From Limnoperna fortunei (lineage: Eukaryota; Mollusca; Bivalvia; Mytilida; Modiolidae), in assembly GCA_944474755.1 (NCBI GenBank), contig OX104113.1, positions 25,734,432 through 25,798,431 on the forward strand: DNA of 64,000 bases, in the 5' to 3' direction. Every line of letters starts with the position of its first letter. Positions within the stretch are counted from its first letter, which is position 1. Position numbers and translations under genes: made by a program. Shown in pieces: positions 44,515-56,500 of this stretch. The notes below the pieces were generated by a model, which was not told the origin of the DNA, did not search any database, and saw only the letters and a list, made by a program, of their open reading frames with translations.

Positions 44515-47500
44515 GTAAGAAGCTAATTTATTACATTGACTGCAAAGAAATACAGAGATTTCCAAGTAAAATATATCCCAGTTAATCACATGAAATAAAT
44601 TCATAATGTCCTCAACGATGTACTAGTAGCTAGTAAAAATTGGCAAGCAAAAATATTCAGATCATAGTTCCTCCAAGTTTTCAACGATATATTATTTGTC
44701 AGTGTTATAAACAGTATAATCAATAACAAATCATGAATATTGAAAATAAGATCACTCCTGCTGAAATGCATTCAGATTAAACTTGTGTGCAGAACAAGTT
44801 CCATGCACTTGTTTAATCTAATGCGTCTATGGCACCGGTGATCACATTTTCAATACTCACTCTGGGCAATTGATTATACTTTAAATACTATCCTTTATGA
44901 TATCCATTTCACTGAAGATCCAAATAAAAAAATTTTTTTAGAACATTAAAATGACAATAATATCAGAAATAAACGCATGTAGCAAGAAAATGCATTAATC
45001 TCTCGATTTCTTGAGTGGTGTTATAAAAAAGAAGCCGTTAGAATTATTATATTTGTTTGGAATATTGGCAAATGGTATTAGCATTTCTTGACTGAAAACA
45101 AACATTTTGATAATCTGTTGTATAGTGTATTGAAGTAATTGTTTCAGTTGTCATAGATCTAGTTATTTACCTACACGTGGAGACTTCAATCTAAAGTAAG
45201 CTTAAGTTAAACAAGAAAGCAAAACACAAGTGCAACAATTAATTAGGATAAAGAGAATATACATGATGGAGCAAAGGGCACATGTGTAAATACACATGTA
45301 AATATGGGACATCAGTTAAAGGGATGTTCAATTTACAAATGAACCATTGTATATTCATCAGCCTCAATAGCTATCTGTAAACCAAATATGATAGTAATAT
45401 TAAGATTCTTTAAGCTGCAGAGTCTTTAATATTTTGTAGATTTCTGCAGAACTATTATGATGTTCTTGGATTGAAACGAAATGCAACTAAAGCAGAAATA
45501 AAAAATGCATACATAGAGAGTACCAAAAAGGTAAAAGACTAAGTATTTGTTCATCCTTTTACCAGGAAACTATTGTCAAAACTACCTTCGTGACCACCTC
45601 GCCTAAGCATAACTGGTTTAATATGACCTTAACTGTTATTTCCCTTTGCAGTGTATTTCATTATAATTATGAGTGTACCCTCATGATGACAAGTTCAGTG
45701 GTGTATATAAGAATCATATGTTTATGTGTATGTTGTTACAGTGTCAGTATTTTATACATGCATGGTAGTTGTCTTTTCATGCACACTTCAATAAATATGA
45801 ATAAGTGCACTATATCGTTTGTAGGTTTGTTTTTTCCACCCATAACATATTATTTTATAAAAAGACATTCTAAAAATAACTAAACTTAAATTTATGTTTA
45901 GCATCACCCTGACAGAAACAATTCCAGCAGTAGTGAGAAATTTTTAAAAGTTCAGGAGGCTTACAAAGTACTAAGTAATGATTCAACAAGGCGGCAGTAT
46001 GATTTGGAAATAAGTGGACCTATGAACCGTGGGCCTACCATTTATCCAGGATGGCAGAACTATGAAGAGGAGAATTATGTTTATTCAGATGAGAATGAAC
46101 TCAAATACAAGTAAGATGCATAATAATTGGTTCGTACATGTTTTTTGGCGAAAGACCAGGTGGTCTTCCACAAGTGATAGAAATTGTTTTCGTGAGTGTA
46201 GAGCAGTGGAACAAGCTATAAGACATAATAAAAATTTTAATCACAATTGGAAAATCACACAGGCTTTCCCAAAAGTGCATAAAAGTATCTATTTCTGCCT
46301 TAAACCAACAACTTTAACACCATGATATCCTATAGACTCTCCATTATACTCCAACATCCAATCAGAACGACCGAAAGAAGAATGTTATTTTTTTTCTATA
46401 ACAAAGTTCTCTTTTCATGCACTTTGATTCGGTAACACGAGTACAGTTGTGTGAAAGTGAGCTCATCTGTAGTGGGTCATCTGCCTCAGAAATTTTACAG
46501 AAGAAATACTGTCAATAGTAAATGACTTTGTAAAAGTAATTGTTTTGCTTTATTACATTGCTGTTAAGTTGCAAATTACCAGTACTATTTTCCCGTACTT
46601 TTTTGTGGATGTTAGCAAATTGACATACTAATATGGAAGTAATATCTGTAAATGGAATTGGTAGTGACAATATTGGTAGAGCTGCTATCACTTAAAAGTA
46701 CTCAATTTTTGCATCTGTATCATAAAAAGGCTGAATTATATAACTTTATAGTTCACCTGGACCAAAGGACCATGTGTGCTTTTGTCATCACATGGCGTAA
46801 GGCCGAATATTTCTGTGGTAATAAAACCGAATATTGTGATTCGTCATTGGATTAACTGCAGAATTTAGTCTCATTACTAATGATGTATCTAATAAAATAT
46901 TCTACCTTCAGTCTCAATATATACAAATTTAAATATGATATACATCTCTTTTATGCTTTTTAAGTTGAAAACATTGCCAAATATCTGGAAATGAACTGTA
47001 TTAAAGTAATTTCTTTTTTGTCTTTCAAATAATGTTTGTTGCTGCCATATACAGGATAAAACGAGTCACTGGTCATTTCACCATATATGGATAAATGACC
47101 TTATTCTTGTAAAATAATGCTAATTTGCATACTACAACAAACATCCCATAGTAAGAATAACCATATATGGAATGTAATTTACATATATGTGACACGTTCC
47201 CATGATGAAACACACCTTTCGTGATTCTATATGTTTTTCAGTTAGGTAAATAGGTAATGTAACTAAACAGAGACACAAATATCAATTAAGACATGATGCA
47301 CATCAGGTTATTAAAAACTGTAATAATTATTATTTCTTCCGTAAATGGCCGATTTCTGATACAGATGACCCAGTACAGATGAGCTCACGCCTACACATCT
47401 GTACTTGCTGCGCCATCCAATAAAAATGCCAGAAACAAGAACTTTGTTAAGGAAGCATAACAACGTTATTGTTTCTGGCGTTCTGATTGGATGTCAGAGA

Positions 47501-50500
47501 CAATGGAGTCTAAAACAATGGAGAGTCTATAGGATATAGCGAAGTGAAAGTTGTTGGTTTACGGAAGAAATAGGTACTTTCATGCGCTTTTGGGAAAGCC
47601 AGTGTGATCTTTCAATTGTGATAGAAATTTTTATGCCTTTACACTCGTTTCGCTGCACTTCACTCGCGAAAAGACATAAAATTTCTATCACTCGTGAAAG
47701 ATCAACTGGTCTTTCGCCAAAACGCATGTAAGAATCTATTACACATATCAGTAATGAGTGACCTTAAAACATGAAACTGTACATGGCTGATTATATATGC
47801 AACTGCTTTTTGACATCAAAGTGCTGGGAGGGATTCACTCCTGCTCTCCTACATAGAAAGTAATGGGACTAAATTTGTACCCTTGCCAACAAAAAGAGCT
47901 AGGCTACGACTATTCATTCTAACTTGGCATCTGTCATCATTCATCCCTCCTTAACGTTATTAAATGTCCTTTTTTTATAATTAGCCACAATCATCCTTAT
48001 GATACCAAGTTTCAAATTTTTATCTGAGGGTTGATCTATGTATGCACGAAGATAGCAGCTGTTACTTAAAAATACATGTAGAACACTTGACATCACACTT
48101 TTTTGGTCACTGTCTCAAAAATTATAAAAGCTATAAATTAAAAAAGAACACTTTTTTTATCAATATCACACAATTATAATAGCTTAAGGAAAACCCTTGT
48201 CATCAAATTGATTACCCTATTTAGGTTCGTATTGTCCACGGTCTTTTTCTTTTAATCTAAGTTGGAAAGGAATGGTGTGGATTATTTACATAAATACAGA
48301 CTCGATAGAGTGTGTTTCGTCCCGTTAAATGTTGTCAATGCCGGTCGCCATTTTGTTGTTGTGTTATATTACATTATTCTTTTACAAACTTCCATATAAA
48401 TACATGTAGGTTGTAATGATATTAATTTTTACTTAAATTATATTAAGTAATGTTATAATAAATATATAGGACGAATAAAAATTAAAACAGATACAAAAAT
48501 AGCGGATGTGTAACCTGTATTGCGTACAGTGCAAATGGCGTCATTATGTAACCTCAAATGTTTGAAGATCGATGATTGCATATCATTAAGGGATTAAAAT
48601 AAAACATGTAATCTTTTAGGGTTTTTTTGTTTTATTGATAAAAGAAAGTTGACAAATTGTTTTGGTTTCGAAAAGTGTGAGTATCCGTTTTAACAACGAT
48701 CAAAACAGACGCTATGAGAATGCACTATTTTTTATTTAATTTATTACAATCACTAGAAATGAATAAAACTATAAACATAAATGATATTTTTAGAAAGAAT
48801 AAATTACATATACATGTAACAGTAAAAAATTGTTAAAAAGCGTGACCAAGTCGGACTCGATGTCTTCATCTTGAGACGTTTTTTGAAATTTTTTACGTGC
48901 TGATTGTACATGCATATACCAAATTTTCCCCAATTGTCTGGCCCAAGAAAGGGGTGTGGACAATACGTAAATACGTAAATTAAGTTTTACTTATTTTCTT
49001 ATTAGTCTGTTGTGTAATGACTTCTTGTAGTAGTTTAAATTACGATTTTTGACAAAATTTCAGTTTTTGAAATATTATTTGAAAACTAAATTGACATTGT
49101 AAATGCTTAAATGATCAGCAAGACAGTGACTACAAATCACAAAGTTGGTCAAAAATTGTCTGATGTCTAATAGCAGTTATTGTTAAAATGACAATTTTTT
49201 ATGAAATTTTCAGTTTTTGCATGTAACTTAAAAGGAATAAAAGCTAGCCTAGAATGAAACTGTAAATTGTTAATGGATCAGTAAAAAAAGTCCTACAATT
49301 TTCTATGCTGCTTTGAAATTGTCTTATAGAAGTTATTGCCCTTTAATGACAAATTTTCCAGTTTTGCCTTTGAAATTAAGAACTGTAATACCTAGAGTGA
49401 AAACTGTAAGTGGCAAAAAGAATCGCCTTATAGGCTCTTCAATAACAATATTTGATGGAATTTTAACATTTTGCCTGGTAACTTAAATCCTATAACAGCT
49501 TGAGTGGAACTGTAAATTGCAAAAATGATTAGCAAGGCAAGGCAAGGGCTACAAATCACTTTACATTCAAAATTGCCTGATGACTCTACATGTATATAGG
49601 AGTTTCTACCCTTTAATGCCCATTTAAACTAAACTATAAGTTTTGTGTTATAAATTTAAACCTATAACAGCTAAATTTAAAATATTAACTTTTACTAGAT
49701 TAGCCGGAAGGACAAGACCTACAAATCATTTTCAAATTTTTAAATTACACAAATTTAAAGATAGCTTAGTCATTTTTCATCCAGACTAGTGATTACAGGC
49801 TCCTAAAAGCTTCTAGTTATTAACTGATTTAACAAGTATTTAACCTTTATTATTTCATATCAATAAAATTATGTTTGTTTCAATTAGATAAAACAAGGTC
49901 AGCTGGTTTTAATTAATTTGCAGTAATTCGACATGAGGGTATTACCACGCCGTGATAACGCCCACTGGCGTTATCACGTCGTGGTAATGCCCTCTCCAGT
50001 AACAAGTAACATTAAACTGTTTATTTTTAATTTATAAAAAATATATGTACATGTACAATCCAAATGAGAAAAAAATGACATAAAGTTTATAAAACTAACT
50101 GTGTATTGCCTAAAACTGCCAAACAATGATATATCATGAGACCAAACTCATACAGCAGGCAGCTACAAATACATAATACAGTCTTAAACACATGGTTAAC
50201 TAACTCTTCAATAAAATAAATTTCTCTAATTTTGACCTAATATTTCAACCGCTTGACCGGTGTGGAAAAAATATTTCTCGTCACTAGTGAATTTGTTGTT
50301 CTCAGCAGTTGATTGGTTAAAAATAATAACGTCACAATAAGAACTCATGACGTCATAAACAAAACACCTTCCATTTACCGCGTATTCAAGTCATGAACCT
50401 AAAATTGGGGTTGGGAGAATTTGTACTTCGTTTCACAAATTTACTACTTTTTAAAATTAGAGAAACAGAATCTTACATTAGTACTCATGGATTATCGGAT

Positions 50501-53500
50501 TTCTCCAATCTCGATAGTTAAATTATGGAAATTTAAAATTCCATAATTTAACTATCTCAATTGGAGAAATCCGATAATCCACTCGTACCAATGTAAGATC
50601 CTATATATAATAGTTGCTTATACAGCTTGCATTGTCATGGTACTTGACATCACTCGGGACAGTGGTATTGCCTTTGACATTGATAATGCCCTCGCCTTTG
50701 GCTCTGGCATTATCAATGTTTCAGGCAATACCACTCTCCCTTGTGCAGTCAAGATATCATGACAATGCCCTCTATATAAGCAACTATTGTATAAATATAT
50801 AATGTATCTCTTTTACATGTATTATAAAATATCCATGATGTAGATTTTTGTTGTCGAATGAAATGATGCATGATCTCGTATCCATAATTTTCTTAATGAT
50901 AAGAATGGTATTATTATTATATTTCAGGAATCCTGAAGCTTATTTTAGAGAACATTATAGAAAACAGAGAGAAAGCAGCACCAAAGCTGTTAGCATGAAT
51001 GAAATTGTAGTAAAAAGTGCCAAACTTATAGCTCTTATGATGCTTTTTGTGTTCATCTTTGGAAAGTAAGTATGAGAAAGAAAAGGAAGATGCAATTATT
51101 ATACATTTTGTATTCAGACTTTGTATCTTCATCCGAAACCCACTTCCGGTCGCGTTCTCGCTTTGGTATTACCGACAGTGGACACACTTGAAGATATTTT
51201 TTTGTTTTCATGAATATTCATTAAATTTAATTAGCCAATGGGAACAATGTTTATTTGATAAACTATATTGATTAGTCATAAACCCATCACTGGAAGTACA
51301 AGCAACCAAACAAAATAGGACATTAAATATTCATGAAAGCGAGACAATATCTACAAGTGTGCCCACAGTCGGTAAGTGGCAGCAAAGCAAGATTGCGACC
51401 CGACGTAGGTTTCCGATGATGACTTTGTATACACATAGGACAATGAACTTTGACTGAGGGAGTGGAAACTAGTTCTTATTTTTATACCCCCCCCCCCTCG
51501 ACAGAGTAGGGGGTATGTAGTGGTCCTCATGTCTGTCCTTCCCTCCGTTCGTCCGTCCACATTTTGGTTTCTGGACGATAATTCAAAAAGTTTATATCCG
51601 ATTTGAATGAAACTTTGGGATATTGTTATATATCAGGTTGGTAAGAAGCCTATTGATTTTGTGGGGAAACCATCACATTTCAATGTCAGAGTCCACGAAA
51701 AACGTTAGAAGTTTTAGCAAAAAGAGTTGTTTCAGGACAATAACTCAAAAAGTTTGCATCCGATTTGAATGAAACTTTGTGATATTGTTAAATATCAGGT
51801 TGATAAGAAGCCTATCGATTTTGGGGGAAATCCGTCAAATTTCAAGGTCAGAGTCCACAAAAAAACGTTAGAAATTTTAGCCAAAAAGTTGTTTCCGGAC
51901 AAAAACTAAAAAAATGTTTGCATCCGATTTGAATGAAACTTTGTGATATTGTTTTATATCAGGTTGGTAAGAAACCTATCGATTTTGGGGGAAATCCGTC
52001 AAATTTCAAGGTCAGTCTCACGAAAAACGTTAGACATTTTAGCAAAAATGTTATTTCCGGACATTAACTCAAAATGTTTGCATCCGATTTGAATGAAACT
52101 TTGGGATATTGTTATTTATGAGGTTGGTGAAAAGCCTATTTATTTTGGGAGAAATCTGTCAAATTTCAAGCAGTCCACGATAATCGTTAGAAATTTTTAC
52201 AAAAAAGTTGTTTCCAGACGATAACTCAAAAAGTTTGCATGTGATTTAATTGAAACTTTGGATATTGTTATATATCAGGTTGGTAAGAAACCTATCGATT
52301 TTGGGGGAAATCTGTCAAATTTCAAGGTCGCAGTCCACGAAAAACGTTAGAAATTTTTACAAAAAAATTGTTTCCGGACAATAAATCAAAGTTTTCATGT
52401 GATTTGAATGAAACTTTTGGATATTGTTATATATTATGTTGGTAAGAAGCCTATTCATTTTGGGGGAAATTCGTCAAATTTCAAGGTCAGAGTCCATGAA
52501 AAACGTTAGAAATTTTACAAAAGCAAGGGTATTAGTGATCCCTAGATCGACTTTGTCTAGTTATATTTGGCTGCATCAAACTGAAGCATGGACAGTGGAT
52601 TTATTATTTTATGGAATTTTGATATTTGAGGTGTATTTAAAAAGCAGTTTCATATAGAATTTATGAATAAATGTATTTAGATAATTTATTAAATGTATCT
52701 GCTGATTTAGTAGCTGATTGTGCAAAGCCCATTTATGGACTATTTAATAGGTGTTTGTAAGTTTCCTTGAGTACCGTTCAGGGTTTCTGAATTTGCGTAT
52801 TTTTTTATCTCGCATTACACCCCGAAAATTTAATGTGATATATAGCTGCAATTATTTCGCTCATTTTGAGAGGTCTTTCATCACTCAACGAAACTTGGTG
52901 CCTTAGTAGAAGCAAAAAATGTTAATGGTTCCCCTATGTGCAAATAATTAAGAGGTCATTGTCATCTAGCATTTATGCATTAAGTTTTGTATTTAATTAT
53001 ATCATACAGGGCTCACCACACTGGGCGAAGTGGGCGACAAAGTCCTACTAGGACCTGAAGGCGCCTCAAAAGCGAAGTTGAAGTCGCCCTGTCATTTCCC
53101 TTAAGTCGCCCGATGGTTCACCTAAGATACTTGTAAATCTGGTCCAAATACTTCACAGAGACTACCAATTTATCAGTAAATATGTAATTCCAATAAAAAA
53201 CGGCAAAGAACAACGAAGAAAAGTACAATGTAATGTACAATGGCCCATAATGAAAAATCATAACACTTTTAATTGGTTTCAAACTTCAGTTCTTTCAAAG
53301 TGAATTGTACTTTAACAATTTTCTTTGATAAATATATGAGCTCACTTGAAAATATAAAGATGTATAGTAATTATATATATTGACATCATGATAAGTTCTG
53401 TAGATGGGTGTCCCATGAAGCAATTTGGATCAGCACAAATTTGTCTTAGTGGATGTTTGCTGAACAGAAGAATTATTTCTGGGTTTAATGTAATGTTATT

Positions 53501-56500
53501 CTATCTATCTTCTTTGGAAATTTTGCTCAGATAAACATGGCATGTTCATAACAAACTGTAAGGAAGATTATGATATACAAGAACTCATGAATGAAGTTTA
53601 TGTCTACACATATACAAATATTTTTGTTTATCTATTTTTATTAGTGAATACGTGGTGCTTTTTCATTGATTAATGATAAAGGTTATGTGCTGTTTTGATA
53701 TTGCATACAATGAAAAATAATGAAAAAGCAAGAAAAAAACTGAATCTTTGTTATGGTTTAAAAACACAAGGAAATAATCCTGGAAATTTATGCAAACAAT
53801 GAAAAATGTATGTAAATACTGCAAAATTAACTATTTGTACTGTCCCCATGACTTCTTGGTATTGTCTCCCTGAAGTCTCCCTATCATGGCCTGACTTCTC
53901 CCTGTTTGGCTGCAAGGGAGAAGTCACTTTTCCCTACTTTTTAGCTCACCTGGACCAAAGGTCCATGTGAGCTTTTGCTATCACTTGGCATCCGTCGTCT
54001 GTCGTCCGTCGTCAACTTTTTCAAAAATCTTCTCCTCTGAAACCACTGGGCCAATTTTTTTCAAACTTGGCCACAATCATCCTTAGGGGTCCTAGTTTCA
54101 AGTTTGTACCCAGGGTGTTGATCAACAGACAAATATGGCCGCTGTTACTAAAAATAGAACATGGGGGTCAACACAGGTTTTTGATCATTATCTAAAAAAC
54201 TATAATAGCTATAGAGAAAACCGTTACTTCAAATTGATCAGCACATTAAGGTCTACAATAGTTGCTATTAGTGCGAAGTTGTGTATTGGGGTCTTGTAGG
54301 AGGAATTGCCCTTTTTTTGACGATTTTTTTTGTCAAAATTTTTGGTATTTACAATATAACCTGAAAACTATACGAGATAGAGTGAAACTGTAAATGGCAA
54401 AAATGATCAGCAATAAAAGCCCTACAATTCACTTGATTGGTCTGAAATTGTCAGATGACTCCTTATATGAGTTATTGCCCTTAAATGGTAATTTTTTATG
54501 AAATTTTCGGTTTTTGTCCTGTAACTTTAAAACTATAACAGCTAGAGTAAAACTGTGAATAGCAAAAATGATCAACAATACAAGCCCTACAATTCTGTAT
54601 TAGTCTGAAATTGTCAGATGACTCCTTATAGGAGTTATTGCCCTTAAATGGCAATTTTTTATGAATTTTTTTGTTTTTGTCCTGTAACTGGAAAACTATA
54701 GCAGTTAGATTGAAACTGTAAATTGCACAAATGATCAGCAATAAAGACCCTACAATTCTTTTGATTGGTCTGAAATTGTCAGACAACTCCTTAAATAAGT
54801 TATTGCCCATAAATGACAATTTTTTATGAAATTTTCCGTTTTTTGTCATTTAACTTAAAAACTGTAACAGCTAGAGTGAAACTGTTAATAGCAAAAATGA
54901 TCAGCAATACAAGCCCTACAAATTACTACTTAAGTCTGAAATTGTCAGATGACTCCTTATAGGAGTTATTGCCCTTAAATTGCAATTTTTTATTAAATTT
55001 TCCGTTTTTGTCCTGTGACTTAAAAACCATAACAGCTAGAGTGAAATAATAAATTGCAAAAATGATCAGCAAAAAAAGCCGTACAATTAATTTTATTGGT
55101 CTGAAATTGTCTGTTGACTCCTTATAGGGGTTATTGCCCTTAAATGACAATTTTGTTATGAAATTTTCCATTTTTGTCTTGTAACTTGAAAACTATAGTA
55201 GCTAGATTAAAACTGTAAATTGCACAAATGATCAGCAATAGAAGCCCTACAAATGATTGCATAGTCCAAAATTGCAAGATGACTCTTTATAGGAGTTATT
55301 GCCCTTTCATTATGAATTTGGACAAATGAACAGTTTTTTAATTATAAATTAGTCTATAACGCACCTATTAGTAGAGTAAAACTGTAAATTTCTAAAGTAC
55401 CCTAAAGGATAATGCCTAAAAACCATTTAATTTTCAGAAATTGTCGATGGCACCTTATAGGAGTTATTGTATTTAACAAATTTTTTGAAGAAATGTAACA
55501 ACTAGACTGAAACTGTTAATTCAAAAATTTTAATATAGTTTAAGTCATTTGGATTCCAGGTGAGCGATTACAGGCTCCTGGGAGCCTCTAGTTTATGGCA
55601 TGGTGACCCCTGAGCACACTGTTGCTAAGTCAGAAATAAAGTGTTTAAAGAAAATGTTGCTTTAGGATGCTGATTTCAGCCATTATGCCTTATTGTGGCT
55701 TTTTTCAAATCTGAAAGTTTTTCTAATTTTTCGAGAGAACTGTTAACCAAGTTTTGGGAGGTTGTCATTTGTCATAATGTGGTAGTAAGTCTGGTGTCTA
55801 TATATACATTTTTGTTTATTTTGTGTACTTTATTGTGTTGTCTTGTTTGTAATCATATATTACTTCATTTAAATGTAGGGGGCCTAGGTGGTCAAGTACT
55901 ATTGCTCTCGTGGTCTTTCAACACTGAGGTTGCGGGTTAGAGTCTCACTGAGACAATCTTAATTTACAAGGATTGCCAGTTTTCCTATCTAAGGTCAGGG
56001 GTTTTCTCTATGGGTACTCCATCTTGCTCCCCCAATAAAAACTTGATGCCATGAAATAGCTGCAAAATTGCTGAAATTCGCGTTAAGCATCATTCAAACA
56101 AACAAACATATAAATTTAAACCTCTTGTAGCACTCTTTAGTGCCCTAGTTGCAATAAACTTGTCCTGTTTTGTCATAAGTTAAGTCTGTCTGTGTTTGGT
56201 CATCAGTCATTACCATTATTCCCTGCTTATAACAAATGCAGACTTTTTGGTTGCTTACAAATTTGGTATAAATCCCATGCCAGTGAATGCATGCCTTGCT
56301 TAACGTCGTAGGATGTATTGTTTTTGCATTGCTAATGTATGGTTTAGAGGACCAGTAATTATGTTATTCCACAAAATATATTTTCAATTTCCTACTGTCT
56401 TTTTTATTAATACTTCATTTCAAAAGTGACTAAGTGGTTAATGTAGTTTGTCTGCTATTAATCACATGGTCTGTCAATTATGAGGTTGCAGGTTCAAGTC

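Noticed and set aside
50614..50802. 62-codon plus-strand frame
   Set aside because: It lies wholly within the palindromic foldback at 50,607-50,790.
54496..55171. Minus-strand frames of 117 and 81 codons with repeated 'KGNNSYKESSDNFR' words
   Set aside because: The internal repetition follows the 165-bp core of the pearl-like element; no start context or domain supports a protein.
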